NCBI GenBank assembly: GCA_030512335.1
Contig: JAULSU010000001.1
Span: forward strand, 7,812,001-7,876,000
Origin: Immersiella caudata
Lineage: Eukaryota; Ascomycota; Sordariomycetes; Sordariales; Lasiosphaeriaceae
Direction of reading: 5' to 3'
Length of the DNA stretch: 64,000 nucleotides
Part shown: piece after piece, positions 51,693 to 62,757 of the stretch
How the letters are laid out: every line of letters begins with the position of its first letter
Position numbering within the stretch: the stretch's first letter is position 1
Made by a program: the position numbers and the translations under genes
Notes under the pieces: generated by a model
What the model saw: only the letters and a program-made list of their open reading frames with translations
The model's database searches: none
What the model was told of the DNA's origin: nothing

Positions 51693-53576
51693 ATGAAGCC
51701 CTTCTCATCAATTCACTTGGTCTGGATTGCGGCTGCATCAGAACTGGTTGCAGCCCAAAACTGCCCGATCCTCGGCCCTGCGTACCCGGCTGTTACCAAC
51801 ATTGCTGCTCCCAAGCTGACAGCCGCGAAGGCGAGGTTTGACAAGGCCCTGGAATCCGTCAACCGCACCTCCACTTCGTTCGCCGTCCAGGTCTATTCGG
51901 CTCACGATGATGACCTCATCTACAGCACGTACAACACAGCCACAGCCCAAGTCGGAGCGGCCACCGTGGGCCCTGACACTATTTGGCGTGTTTTCAGCAT
52001 CTCCAAGGCCATCACCGTCTATGCGTTCCTCGCCAGACTTGGAGATGGGTACTGGAATGAACCCATTACAAAGTTTATTCCTGAGCTAGCGAATGCCCCT
52101 TTCCGTGACCCGACTCGGGATGTGAATTGGGCGGAGGTCACTCTGGGGTCTTTGGCTGGACAGTCCAGTGGTCTTACGAGGGATTGTGAGTGAAAACAGA
52201 CACAGGACCGCCACTGATCTCGTTTCCCAAAGTCTTTTTGCTGACCTCGACCCCCTGTGGCATGGAAGACTCTCTCAGAGATGCATCCACTGTCCAAACC
52301 CAGATCCCCGGGTTTAGAGAGCTGAAGGACTCTGAGATTGTCAAATGCGGCTCCTTTGGTCTGCGCACTTGCAACAGAACTGGTAGGTTCTCATGTCCTA
52401 GTTGGCCATGCCCAGGCTGACGAGATGCAGAGGCGCTTCGGACAATCATGAGGACGTACCCCTGGGCCCTGAGCTATAGAACACCCAATTATTCCACCAT
52501 GGCCTTCCAGCTTCTTGCATACGCCGCAGAGAATATCACGGGCGAATCCTTCGACGATATCGTCGTTGATCAACTGTTCAAGCCTCTCAACTTGACGCGG
52601 TCCTCGGTGCCGATACCTCGGAACGAAACCAACGTTGTGAACTACTCCACGGCAGCTTGGGAGCTTGATCTCGGCGATCTATCACCGTGAGCACCGTCCT
52701 TCCCTCTTACCCTAGACCTCGTGAACAAAATACTAATCCATTCCCACCCTCAGAGGAGGAGGCTACTCCCAATCCGCATCCGACCTCTCCACCCTCGGAA
52801 GATCCATCCTCCGCTCAACCCTCCTCCCCCCCGTCGTTACCCGCGGATGGCTCTCCCCCGCCATCCACACCGGTTCTCTCCTCCACTCCATGGGTCGCCC
52901 CTGGGAAATTGTACGCCACCGTCTTCCCGCCACCTCCACATCCAACATCACCCGCAACATCGACATCTACGGAAAACAAGGCGGGGGTGGCGCCTACACG
53001 ACTCTCCTCGCTCTCTCACCCGACCACGACATGGGAGTCTCGATCATGACAGCCGGAGACGAGACGCAAGAGGTCTTCAACACGATTAGACAAGCCTTCC
53101 TGGACGTCTGGGCTGTTGCAGCCGAAGAAGCAGCACGCGATCAGGCCGAGGCGACGTACGCGGGGAGTTATGTGTCCAAGGCAGCGGGTGACAACTCGTC
53201 CATGGTCGTCGGTTTGTCTCCCGGAGAACCGGCCTTATTCGTCAGCGAGGTCATCAGCAACGGGACCAACGCGTTGGAGTTCATCACTAATAACTTTGGT
53301 GTTGACCCGAAGAAGGGCAAGTACGGGCTGTGGCTTTATCCCATGGGTCTTGTTGGTGAGACGAAGCCCGAGGGGGGGAAGAAGAAGGTTGCGTTTAGGG
53401 GATGGCCGGGGTTGGTAGGAGTGAAAGCGGACGAGCTGTGTGGGTCTTGGGCGTCGAGCGATCGGGTGCGGTGGGGGAATTATCCAGGAGATTTGTATAT
53501 TTTTGAGGTGGATGAGGGAGGGAAGGCGATGGCGGTGGAGAATCCTGGGTTGGGGAGGATTTTTGAGAGGGTTTAA
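51693..53576 (+). CDS. Secreted beta-lactamase/penicillin-binding-protein-like serine hydrolase (class C fold)
   Basis: Four exons (51693-52185, 52233-52382, 52431-52686, 52754-53576) give 573 aa. A signal peptide (MKPFSSIHLVWIAAASELVAA) is followed by the active-site S-x-x-K as FSISKAITV (Ser102, Lys105). ITKFIPEL and VTLGSLAGQSSGL match the family's 'LLTHTSGL' region. SYRTPNYSTMAFQLLAYAAENITG occupies the place of the Tyr-x-Asn motif, and GGGYSQSASDLSTLGRSIL and KQGGGGAYTTLLALSPDHDMGVSIMTAG the place of the H/K-x-G motif. A C-terminal ~150-residue beta domain follows, as in other fungal members. Such proteins hydrolyse esters, lactones or amides; true beta-lactamase activity is not implied. 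N-glycosylation sites are frequent. Extracellular location is inferred from the signal peptide. Confidence 0.9.
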
Positions 53577-53924
53577 GAGGCAGCGAACATCCTCTCCGAG
53601 GATATCCCATAGCTCACCACACATGCCCTCAACGCCTCCATAGCTGCAAGTATCATCACGCGAGAAACTGGGGAGCAATGAGTTAACATCCTCTCCATGC
53701 CGATTGTTGAAGGTGGTATCTGCTGCAAGACGACAACCAGGCTTAGGGTTTTGACTTCGTGGCTTGCAGCCATGAATAAAACGCCGCGCATCAAAAACAA
53801 AAACACCAAGGCTCTTAGCCAGAGGGACTGAAATGCCGCCAGCTTTACCCGAACTTACACTTTGGGACAAACGTCCCTGTGAAAACAGTCAGTTCTTCAG
53901 TACTCATGCGCACAGTTCACAACA
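53577..53924. other. Intergenic, nothing firmly recognised
   Basis: The spacer between the convergent beta-lactamase-like gene and the nitrilase relic. A minus-strand frame continues through it without recognisable features. Confidence 0.4.
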
Positions 53925-55050
53925 CTCACGTCCGTCCCGCCAAATGCATTTTTATCCTGATCTTGCGGAGAAGCCCCATGATCAATCCCAGCAGTTGCGA
54001 TCTCTGGCTCAACGGCCTTGTCTCCAAGATCCGCCAACACTTCACCCCAGGGGCTGATGATCATGCTGTGGCCATAGCTGAAGCGCCTTCCTTGGGTTGG
54101 CCAACCTTGGTGATATCAGTTTGCATGTAAACGAAAAGAATTCGCTGATATTCAGGAGACGCGCACCTGGGCCGCCGCGATGACATACGACTGGGTCTCG
54201 ATGGCCCTAGCTCTCAGGAGAGGCTGCCAATGCGCCTTTCCGGTGGGTACGGTGAAAGCAGAAGGGAAGGTGATGATATCGCAGCCCTGGCGCTTCAGAG
54301 CGATGCTGATCTCGGGGAATCGAAGCTGCAGGGATGATCAGCGGGTCGCCCCTGTCCAAGTCCAACAAGAGGTACCGACATCAAAGCAAATCGTTGAGGC
54401 CACCTTCCCTACAGGGGCCTCGAAGGGAGGGAGGATCTTCATTCCTCGCTCGACGCATCTGGAAGCCTCTGGTTGAATTGACGTTGGAACAACAAGCCCT
54501 GGAACGCGGTTCGGAACTTACGCACTCTCTTTCAACACAGGACCATCCCTAATCTCGACATCGAACAGGTGGATCTTCTGATACCGCTGGGTGATTTTGC
54601 CTTGATGATCAATCCACAACAAGGTGTTTTTCACCTTTCCAGCGTCGTTGCGTGGCTCGTAAACCCCGACGTGGATCGGGAGCTTCGCCAGGCAGGCTTC
54701 CTCTCGCAAGCCCCTGACAAACTCACTGTCCTCTGCCGACTTGACTAAGGCGACGGCTTTGAGCCCGAAACTGGCGATGTAATCACTTTCCTCGGGGAGG
54801 AAAAGAGCCTTTTTAGGAACGCTTCGAGCCAGGCCGGATCAGGTAGAAATTGCCGAGATTTCAGGATGCTGAGCGGCCACTTTGGCCCCAGCCTGCGCTG
54901 CTTTTTGCACGAGGATTCGGCCCTGCGGAGGTTGTTCGCCATGCTCGGCGTTGTCGTCATTTGCCCGACGGCCTAGGCCGGTTCAACACCTGTAAGCATT
55001 GGTTGGCAATCTGGGACGTCGGGCACGAATCCACGCACCGTAAGAGCCAT
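53925..55050 (-). pseudogene. Carbon-nitrogen hydrolase (nitrilase/Nit family) relic
   Basis: The exon order is preserved: MALT (55050), then after an intron AVGQMTTTPSMANNLRRAE. A one-base loss follows before LVQKAAQAGAK. After a 66-nt intron come ALFLPEESDYIAS (catalytic Glu), EDSEFVRGLREEA, KNTLLWIDHQGKITQRYQKIHLFDVEI (catalytic Lys), and after another intron KILPPFEAPVGKVASTICFD (catalytic Cys). LRFPEISIALKRQGCDIITFPSAFTVPTGKAHW and RARAIETQSYVIAAAQ continue the fold. The last exon has a second frame change before RFSYGHSMIISPWGEVLADLGDKA. All three catalytic residues remain, but two single-base indels break the frame. Intact Nit-type enzymes hydrolyse deaminated glutathione or other amides. 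The decay is by small indels rather than stop codons. Confidence 0.75.
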
Positions 55051-55396
55051 TTCGGCCCGCTAGATCGATCAAGTCTCAGTTTCTGAGCCAGACAAGATAG
55101 TAGAGACTCTCTCCGGCGAATTAAAGCAGGCTAATGCGATAGGATTCACGATCCAAATGTCCGTCCTGCCCAGCGTAATGTTCCACCGCGAGACAATCCA
55201 GACTGTGGCTGGCCGCTGTTGCCGGCATCCCTGCTTCTGGATGCCAAGCCGCTAAACCTGTCTAGGTCCCCCACCACTATCCCTGCTTGAGCCCCGCACC
55301 TCCTCAGGCTGCGGTCAACACCCTAAGACCCCCAACACCACTTCACTCCAAGCCTAGTCTAATCCTCAATTTCCTGTTTTTTCTCTATCAAGAGCC
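55051..55396. other. Intergenic, no gene seen
   Basis: The divergent spacer between the nitrilase and F-box relics. No protein features. Confidence 0.45.
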
Positions 55397-56300
55397 ATGT
55401 CGTCGTCCGGGGCTCATCAGCTTACCCATTAAGATCCTCACCCTAATTTGCGAGCGCTTGTCTTGGGACCCGACGCTGCTGAGCAGTCTGGTCGCCCTCT
55501 CACTGGCCAACAACGCACCCGCATTCCATTGCTAGTCCGCTCTTGTTCCACGATATCTACCTTAGTTTCCCAACTTCACATCGCTCGCGCTTTGCGGGCT
55601 AGGTTTAAGATTGCAGTAGCCTTCTGCAACACCACGCCGCATTCCGACACGTTCGTCACTTGTTCATTGACGATGATACGCAGAGCTCGAGGTTGCTACA
55701 CGATTCCGAGGGCAGCAAAGATGCACAATGGCAGCTGAGAAAGCTGCATCTGCCCTTCGCTTCCGACCCCCTTATTGGTGGCGGACAACCGCTTGTTGGC
55801 GCTGACTTCTCTCGTTCTCTCGTTGGCCATGAGGATCCCTCCTATCATTCCACGGCGGAGCGTTTCGTCTGCGGCTTGATGAGCCTGACCGATCTCCATT
55901 TGGAGTAGACCGAAGTGGAAACACCTTTGATTAGGTTGGATTCGCGGCTGCGTGTTCTTAGCGTGCGGGGTATCGTAATGGATGAACGCGATGTATGCCA
56001 GCTAGGAGAGGACTGCCCATGTGAGACCCGCTCTTCCTCCTTGCCCGTGCTGTTGAGACTGATATCTGCAAAGTACTTGAGCGGTTAGAGATTGCGGTAG
56101 TACGCTCGCAAGGGAACATCACTGAGGCAGGGGTCTATCGGGCTCTCGGGAGGCACTTGCCGAGACTGCGACACCTGTCCCTCTATCTTGATGTAAGGCT
56201 TCCCGCTTAAGGGGACCCTGAACCCGACTTCGGTGGCTTTGAACGCGAGCCCTATTGTAGTTCCGAGTATCTGAACGGCCACCTGCGAAACTAGTTCCTA
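55397..56300 (+). pseudogene. F-box/leucine-rich protein relic
   Basis: ATG at 55397 reads MSSSGAHQL and soon stops. In the next frame GLISLPIKILTLICERLSWDPTLLSSLVALSLANNA follows, a recognisable F-box helix set (LP-x-x-IL-x-x-I-x-x-x-L…L…L…SLAN). Leucine-rich pieces come after in changing frames: HVRHLFIDDDTQ, QLRKLHLPFA, GLMSLTDLHLE and SRLRVLSVRGI. Frameshifts and stops prevent a continuous reading. Intact fungal F-box proteins recruit targets to SCF ubiquitin ligases. The right end is uncertain. Confidence 0.4.
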
Positions 56301-56984
56301 AACAACGTCATGGACGAGACACTAGCTCGCTCAATATTCAACGCCGTCTCCTCGTCCAAGGCCCCACCATTCGAGGAGGGTCATGTTCCTCTGCAAACCC
56401 TGAGGATCCAGTTTTTTAAGGGGATGGACCAAGTATCTACGGATTCCTGGCCTTTCTCGGCTGGAGCCAATTTTAAGCCAGCGGCGCAACACCTGGCTCC
56501 TCACTCGAATTCTGCGAGATGATTCAAATGACATGATTGCGACCACACAAAGGAGAACAGAGGAGCAACTGTTCTGGAAGGGATCCGATCCCGGCCAAAC
56601 TGCTCCTTCGGAACCATGTGCGATCCTGGATAGGATTTTTCCGAGGAGCAGGGGGCAGCCTTGGCCGGGCAGGGCCTCTCCATCAAGACAGTGCGGCCTG
56701 AAGGAAGGTTACGACCATGGTCAGCAGGTCACTCACCGGTTGGGCTTTGTGACGAGGCAGCTGACTGGCTGGTCTCCTCTTGCGCTTGTGCGGCTGTGAT
56801 GCATGTCTTGGCAAGCGCTGAGAAGCAGCTCGATACGCTGGGTGCCGACCAGAGGTGTGGCACGGGCGGTGCGGCTGAAGATCAGCATTTACTTATTTAT
56901 TCCCTCGCCATTTCCCAGCGCTCGCTTGTTTTGATGTTAAGAAGATATGAGTGAGCGAAATAAATAAATTGCACCATCAGCATC
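56301..56984. other. Intergenic or decayed, nothing recognised
   Basis: May include the tail of the F-box relic. No clear protein features were found. Confidence 0.4.
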
Positions 56985-57536
56985 ATGTCGACCGAAGCCG
57001 CCGATTCCGCCACGAAGCGCATAAAGTCAACCTCCTATTCAGACGAGCCATGTGCCATTGCATCCTCCCATGCTCCCGCTGTTGAGGGTGATCGGCCCGA
57101 CTCTGCAACCGCCAGCGCCGCGACAGTCTACTACACTAGCGTCAAGGTGTTCCTCCTCTCCACAGGCGATGACTCTGGCTCCCAAGTCGAGATCAAGGGT
57201 TGGATCAGATTCCCCGATGGCACACGCTTCCCCCCAGGCGTCGAGTTTGAGCGCGACTACCCCATCATCCATTCCTATGCGGGCGAGAATGGCGGACTCG
57301 GGCGCCTCTTGATGGAACACACAGCAGACAGGATTGGTCTTCCTCTGGGTTTCAATGTCGAGGTGTACGAGGACGACTCGCTGGGGACGGATCAGATCTG
57401 TCTCTACTCGCTGAACTTTGCTCTCCCTGCGAATGCCCCTTATCGAGACGGACGAGTTTGGACAAGTCAGTGGTGGAATACCGAGGATAACCGGTACAGG
57501 GTGAATCTCTGGTGGCAGGTTACGAGCTCCGGGTAG
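56985..57536 (+). CDS. Hypothetical soluble protein
   Basis: A single exon of 183 aa from an ATG in good context (ATCATGTCG). The first ~45 residues are Ala/Ser/Thr-rich and disordered-looking. The rest alternates hydrophobic and polar residues as in a beta-rich domain (VYYTSVKVFLLSTGDDSGSQVEIKG; GFNVEVYEDDSLGTDQICLYSLNFALP; RYRVNLWWQV). Codon use and composition look coding. No signal peptide or membrane helix is seen, and no family is recognised. It sits between the F-box relic and the convergent pectate lyase gene. Confidence 0.65.
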   Translation: MSTEAADSATKRIKSTSYSDEPCAIASSHAPAVEGDRPDSATASAATVYYTSVKVFLLSTGDDSGSQVEIKGWIRFPDGTRFPPGVEFERDYPIIHSYAGENGGLGRLLMEHTADRIGLPLGFNVEVYEDDSLGTDQICLYSLNFALPANAPYRDGRVWTSQWWNTEDNRYRVNLWWQVTSSG

Positions 57537-57617
57537 GTGGTTGGATGGGATTGGTAGCATATTAGGACAGAGCAATTGTTTGGATTGAAAAAAAGTCACC
57601 TTCAGACTCGGCCCTCA

Positions 57618-58472
57618 TCAGCACCCCGAGGTCCTCACCCCCTCGATCACACAGGCTACCCCATCTGCTCCACTGCCAATCTTTGTGGGCTCCTTGCCTT
57701 GATTGTTTCCGTTGAACCTCTCACAGATTGCCCCGCCAAGCACGCAACTGTCTTTCACCAGCGTCTTGTCACCGTAGTTGGCATTCACGCCCGCCACAAC
57801 CTTGCCATTCTGCACCCGCACATTCCTAAACTCTGAGCGTCTTGCATGCTGTGTGCCGCAGTTGCCACAGGAGCGATACAGCTTGCCAATGTTGGACGCG
57901 AAGAAGTTCTGGACGATGACAGTGCCGGCGCCGTTGTGCTGGAAGACTTTGTCGTCGGCATTGCGCGCGCCGCCGCCGTTGACGTAGGAGGTGTGGCTGC
58001 TGGAGGTTTGGCGGAAGGTGGCTGCGTCTTCGCAGACGTCGGTCCACCAGCTGGGCATTTGCTGTCAGTAGTTGTATACGGATGAAGTAGGGGGAGATGA
58101 GAGGGATAGAGGAGGAGAGGGGATGAGAAGGAAAAGAGAGGAGAAAAGAGAGACATACACATTATTCAAGGAACAAGCGCCCTTACAGTGGACACCCTCT
58201 CCATTGTTCGGTCCAATGATGACGTTGCTGAGCGTGGCACCGTGCTCGAGGATGAAGACAGCGTCCTTTTCGCCACCTTCGGCTTGTTGGTTGCAGGTGG
58301 AGGGGCTCCGGTCCCATTGGCGCATACTGCCGTCGAAGGACTGGCCAGCGGGGATGGTGCGCACCGCGGGGAGGTTGGTGGTGGCAGATGGGACGGGGAA
58401 GTTGGTTTGTTGGGCTGCGGCGAAGGCGGCGAGGGCGACGAGTCCCAGAATGTTCCAGGTAGAAGAGACCAT
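57618..58472 (-). CDS. Secreted pectate lyase, polysaccharide lyase family 3
   Basis: Exons 58472-58159 and 58050-57618, joined across a 108-nt intron (GTATGT…GCCCAG), give 248 aa. A signal peptide (MVSSTWNILGLVALAAFAAA) is followed by FDGSMRQWDRSPSTCNQQAEGGEKDAVFILEHGATLSNVIIG, then NGEGVHCKGACSLNNVWWTDVCEDAATF, which is the PL3 hallmark. FASNIGKLYRSCGNC (with the catalytic Lys/Arg region) and SEFRNVRV, CVLGGAICERFNGN and VACVIEGV complete the small beta-helix. PL3 enzymes cut de-esterified pectin by beta-elimination with calcium outside the cell. Length (about 230 mature residues) is normal. The upstream in-frame Met at 58565 would remove the signal peptide from the N-terminus and is rejected. 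Confidence 0.95.
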
Positions 58473-58596
58473 TTTTGGAAAGGGGGTTTGTTGTGCTGGG
58501 AGTTCTGCGCTGTCGGATACTGCCGAGCCCTCGGTTTGAAGCTCTCGTTGCTTTTGAATCTTCATCTTCTCCCACGAACTCGAACAAGGAGTGTGG

Positions 58597-58603
58597 GTTT
58601 ATA
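58597..58603 (-). promoter_or_regulatory. TATA box of the pectate lyase gene
   Basis: TATAAAC on the minus strand, 125 bp upstream of the ATG at 58472. Confidence 0.5.
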
Positions 58604-59002
58604 TCCAGAAAGCGCACCACCACCATCTCCTCGATCTTTGCTTTTTTGCGCTGCCAGCGGAGACACTTCTTGCGCCGGAAGACTCCTGATTCGGATAGCG
58701 GCCGTTTCGACACAGACTTTCCGAAGATCCTAGATGCTTGTACCACGATCATCAAAAAGTAACCTCAAATCTCGATCATCAACATCTTTCAGAGAGGTGT
58801 ATTCCCATCATCGACGTTTGTGCGCAGCTGGGAACAAACGTATTCGCACCAATGACCGCCCCCTCCGCCCCCTCCGCCCCCTGTGCAACCCATCACGAGA
58901 CAGAATCTCCATGCACGCTGCCCAAGGCCAAAGGCTAAAAAGCGCGTGAAACTCCAAGCTTGAAATGAAGGGATCACTAAATGCCAAGCCGGCGGAGCAC
59001 GT
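58604..59002. other. Intergenic, no gene seen
   Basis: Contains a short tandem repeat of ccgccccct (three copies, about 58858-58883). No protein features. Confidence 0.5.
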
Positions 59003-59470
59003 CTACTTCTGACTTGTGTCTCCGACAATCCCTGATGGTGGTGGCTGGAGTACCCCATTCTGGTTGCACGGGCTTGGAGACGGCGCAGAAAATTGCTCAT
59101 TGGTGGGATTTCTTGACGCTTGGCCCGACTGGTCGGAACAGGCGATAGGGACGTTTTTGAAACCTGGTTTCCGAATGTGGGGAAGTAGGGTGGTCCTTCC
59201 TTCCACAATTGCATTCTTTCGGGAGGGATGCTTTGGCTTCTCGTGCCTGATTTTTTTGGTCCCGTCGCCTTTGAGTTTCTTTGATCTACGCTGAGACAAT
59301 CCGGTTTTGCGCGTCGTTTCTTTGTTATCCAAAGCCTGCTGGCAACTGTTGAGCATGGGTGCGGTTTTGGACCACATGTTCCCCAAAATCAGGACAGTCA
59401 GCACTTCTTTCATCGCTCCATCAAGTACCCTGGCGACAGCATTTGAGGTTGGTTCAGATGGATAGGCCAT
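59003..59470 (-). CDS. Hypothetical protein, doubtful
   Basis: An ATG-started frame of 155 codons (MAYPSEPTSNAVARVLDGAMKEVL…). It has one hydrophobic helix near the N-terminus, a Lys/Arg-rich middle and a Pro/Gln/Asn-rich end. No family or signal peptide is recognised. Length and composition are compatible with chance in this GC range, so it is listed only as a possibility. Confidence 0.25.
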   Translation of the reverse strand: MAYPSEPTSNAVARVLDGAMKEVLTVLILGNMWSKTAPMLNSCQQALDNKETTRKTGLSQRRSKKLKGDGTKKIRHEKPKHPSRKNAIVEGRTTLLPHIRKPGFKNVPIACSDQSGQASRNPTNEQFSAPSPSPCNQNGVLQPPPSGIVGDTSQK

Positions 59471-59667
59471 ATATTGTATAAGCACCTGAATATGGCACAG
59501 CACTGACGATAATACTAGCCTTGATCCTTCTTTCTGGCTGCTCGAGCGCCGACCAGTGTGAGGAAAAGACACACGGGGAGCACATGGCGGTGAATCGATG
59601 CGACTGCTCCTGGAGGAGCGTGGTTCGAAGAAGGCCCCGCCGGGACCGAGACTATCATCGAGAACCA

Positions 59668-59860
59668 GGGTGCCGGCCGAGATTGACGCCGCTGTCGATC
59701 CGCGAGTCTACTGCAACTACCGTGTGCAACTTTGAAGAGTTTGCGAGGCCGTGTTCGTCGTCGAGAAATTATATACCAGTCGAAATTGACGTCGCTGTCG
59801 GACGGCGAGGACGTCGCAACTGCCGGTACCACTTGAAGAGGCTGTGAAGCTGTGTCGACC
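59668..59860. repeat. Diverged direct repeat, two units of about 85-90 bp
   Basis: Two related blocks begin gccgagattgacgccgctgtcg (59678) and gtcgaaattgacgtcgctgtcg (59779). Each continues with a gcaact…ttgaagag…gcgaggc/gaggctg…tgttcg/tgtcg pattern. The spacing is about 100 bp. Both encode a similar (A/V)EID(A/V)AV peptide on the plus strand. Confidence 0.45.
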
Positions 59861-60763
59861 TTTGCGAATCGGTGAGAACTGATAATCGGCAGTTCAGCCA
59901 GTGTATGATGGGGATAACTACGCTCAGCATCGAGGTAACTCGGTTACTGGCGTTCTTCTCGTCAGGGCCGACAACTTTGAGCCGTGATATATTTCGAGCC
60001 ACTATGGATCAAGTAGGCCATGCGTGTCGTCGACGTTCAAACGATCAGATGGAACCGTTGTCCAAGCCCAAGCACTTTTCAGCAAGCGCCAGCCCACATG
60101 TCTGCGGGATTTGTTGCTGATAAACCTCATGGACGAAGACGTGTGCGAGAAAATGCCAGCGAGGCGGGCTGAGCCCCAAAGCCGAGGACGAATGGGAGCG
60201 TCTTGCGAGATGATTGCGAATCCGATGAACCCGAAGAGCTCGGATAGCTTCAAACCTCAAGGCATGAAACGTGCGTGCACAGGATTAACCGACCCGGTTC
60301 GTCATGTGGATCCGCCCCCCCTTCTCGTCCGCTGCGAGGCAGATTGACAGCGCTGCATGAGCCGGAGCCAAGCTCCGATTGTGAATCTACCACTGCCACG
60401 TAAAACGCGTATAGACGGGATGCGCTGCCCGGTCGCTCGGTTTCGTGGTTTAACGGCTCGGGATGATTGTTCGTCTCCGTTCCCGGCGGGGATGACATCG
60501 CATTTGCCAAAGCTGTGCATTGCAGAGTGCAAAAAGACCGGGTCTGGTGTTGGCTGTCCAATCAACCGCCGGCAATTAACAAGACCGCATTTCGAACACG
60601 ACACTACCAAATACTCCCAGGGGGCTGTGCTGGGTAACTCCCGGCGAGATTGCGCGTCGAACCGCGCGCGGTGGGCTGCGATGCCAATGTTGACCTTCCC
60701 GTCTGGAAAATCTGGAAGTCTGGGCGGGAAGCGCTGGTGCCTAGTTCATTGTATGGATACTAG
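59861..60763. other. Gene-poor stretch, nothing recognised
   Basis: Frames of up to 156 codons (60357-60827, plus) are composition-biased and match no family. Confidence 0.45.
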
Positions 60764-60769
60764 TATAAG
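60764..60769 (+). promoter_or_regulatory. TATA box of the chloroperoxidase-like gene
   Basis: TATAAG, 91 bp upstream of the ATG at 60855. Confidence 0.55.
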
Positions 60770-60854
60770 AACCGTTGTTGCAGTCCCTCCTTACAATGGG
60801 AGCATCGATTTATCTGGGACCCCTTAATCCTTCTGCATCATTCGAGACGCCGAA

Positions 60855-61893
60855 ATGAGACACTCAACTCTTTTCTCCTTGATGGCAGTGGCCATTTCGG
60901 TCGCCGGTGCGGCTTCTAATGTCGACCCCTTTGAGCAATGGCACAAGCCCGAGGCCGGCCACGGTAAGTTGATGCTCCATCGCATCGCAACCATCCACCA
61001 TCTTCAGGGGCTAGAGCTGACGCCAAGATAGTCCGAGGCCCATGCCCATTCCTCAACACCTTTGCAAACCACGGCTTTCTACCTCGCACGGGTAAATACA
61101 TCACCAAGCAGAACCTCGCCGATGGCCTTTTCAAGTCTGTCAACTTCGACGCCAACATCTCGGCATTCCTGTTCGACTTCGCCGCTAGCACCAACCCCGA
61201 GCCCAACTCAACCTGGTTCTCCCTCGATCACTTGACCCGTCACAACGTCCTCGAACACGATGCTAGTCTTTCGTAGGTTCCCTTCCATATTCTTTCCCTT
61301 CCTCTCTAACACGAAACTTCACTGCTCGACCTCAATGCCCCGAAGCTAACACCCCGTTCATAGCCGCGTCGACGCCTTCCATGGCCACGCAGACCTCTTC
61401 AACGAAGCCGCCTTCGCCGAAACTCTCTCCTACTACGGCGACACCGTGGACGTCAAGGGTGGTGCGGCGGCTATCGTTGCGCGCATGAAGTCCTGCAAGG
61501 CGACGAATCCGACGTACTCTCTTTCCGACCTCGGCGAAGCCTTCATCATCGGGGAGACGGCGGCATTTATTTCGATCCTAGGAGATGCGGAGAGCATTAC
61601 AGCGCCGAAGAAGCTGGTTGAGTATCTGTTCCGTAAGTTCCTCTCCTGGAAGTCGTGGTTGTAGATGGTGTGTCGGGCTGGCTGACGAGAGGACATCAGG
61701 AAACGAGAGGTTGCCCACCGAACTTGGTTGGAAGCGGCCAGAGTCTGCATTCACGACAGAGCTCTTGTTGCATAATCTGGAGACGGTGGAGGCGGAGTAT
61801 AGGAAGCAGTTGAACGCTACGTCCCAGGCGAGGAAGCGCAGTGGAGGGTTTGCCGACCGTTTGCTCTTTGCAAGGCAAGGGTTGACTGCATGA
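60855..61893 (+). CDS. Secreted heme-thiolate peroxidase/peroxygenase, chloroperoxidase (family I UPO) type
   Basis: Four exons (60855-60963, 61032-61272, 61364-61632, 61700-61893) give 270 aa. A signal peptide (MRHSTLFSLMAVAISVAGAAS) is followed by VRGPCPFLNTFANHGFLPRTGK, whose PCP motif supplies the heme-thiolate Cys41. LTRHNVLEHDASLS provides the acid-base triad of the short, chloroperoxidase-like group (Glu111, His112, Asp113). SDLGEAFIIGETAAFISIL and a C-terminal segment ending ERLPTELGWKRPE follow the family. Such enzymes use hydrogen peroxide to halogenate or oxygenate organic substrates outside the cell. Length is right for the short group (~240-270 aa). N-glycosylation sites are present (NAT, NIS, NST). 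The exact activity is not deducible. Confidence 0.93.
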
Positions 61894-62254
61894 GATGTTG
61901 GTAATGGAAGGCGCGAGGAGGCTTGAAGGGGATGGCAGCTCATAATTACCTACACAACGCAGAGTATCCACGCCTTTTCTTGTACCTTGGACAATCCCTT
62001 CTCCCTAGTTACCCCCCATCGCGGGCCGGATCCCGTACAAGGCCCTGATGCGTTGACCCCTCTCTCTGACGCCGCCCTAGACCGTATCGCCTAGCTGCCG
62101 CAAGATGTTATCTGCATGCTGAGGTGTCAAACGGTCAATGTCGGCTATGTTGTCGGGGGGGTTGAGAATCAAGTCGCCGGTCAGGACGGAGGTAAAGTTG
62201 TTTCAACGGGAACTCTGTGGTGGTGACAAAGAATGAGTTTTTGTTGGCGCGTCA
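61894..62254. other. Intergenic, no gene seen
   Basis: 3' flank of the chloroperoxidase-like gene. No protein features. Confidence 0.5.
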
Positions 62255-62609
62255 TGTTGTTTGTCTCGCTGCATTCGCTCGATGCCATCCATCCGCGGGG
62301 AGGAAGTGTGGGTTGGGTGCATATCTCGGTATGATGCGCGTCTCTATCCGATCGGTACGGGCGTTCAAACGGGCCTCAACACCGTCGATGCAGGCGTTCA
62401 AACGCGTTTCCATGGCGGCCATATCGGTGTTTACCCGCTGGATAGCGCCGGTCATGTCGGTGCTCAACCTCTGGATGGCATCGAGAACGAACGGCCAGAG
62501 TGCCGGCGACATTCGGGACGTCGGCGCATCGTCCGAGATACGTAGCGGCCGTGCTGAGCGAGGTGGCGATTATCCCGAGATCGGGCTGCGGGCCGACAAC
62601 GTCAACCAT
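62255..62609 (-). CDS. Possible short coiled-coil protein, frame uncertain
   Basis: ATG at 62609 opens MVDVVGPQPDLGIIATSLSTAATYLG. In another frame a coiled-coil-like sequence follows: LWPFVLDAIQRLSTDMTGAIQRVNTDMAAMETRLNACIDGVEARLNARTDRIETRI. The unit (x)x-TDM-x-x-(A/I)…-R-(L/V)-N is repeated about every 11-14 residues. Joining the two frames needs either an intron I could not place or a frameshift. Small fungal proteins with such repeats are common and uncharacterised. It may be a decayed copy. Confidence 0.35.
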
Positions 62610-62757
62610 GGCATTTTTTTTGGACAACCTTTTTGCCGCAAAGGTTAGACTGCTGGGGTGGGGGGTGGTTGCCTGAGGTTGAGGTTGCGTGGGGCATTCT
62701 TGTGGATGTTGGGTTGCGTCGGTCGGGTAACATTGTGTGCTGGGCCACGTGAAGTAA

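Noticed and set aside
53235..53870. Minus-strand frame of 211 codons
   Set aside because: Mostly antisense to the C-terminus of the beta-lactamase-like gene; the remainder has no family resemblance.
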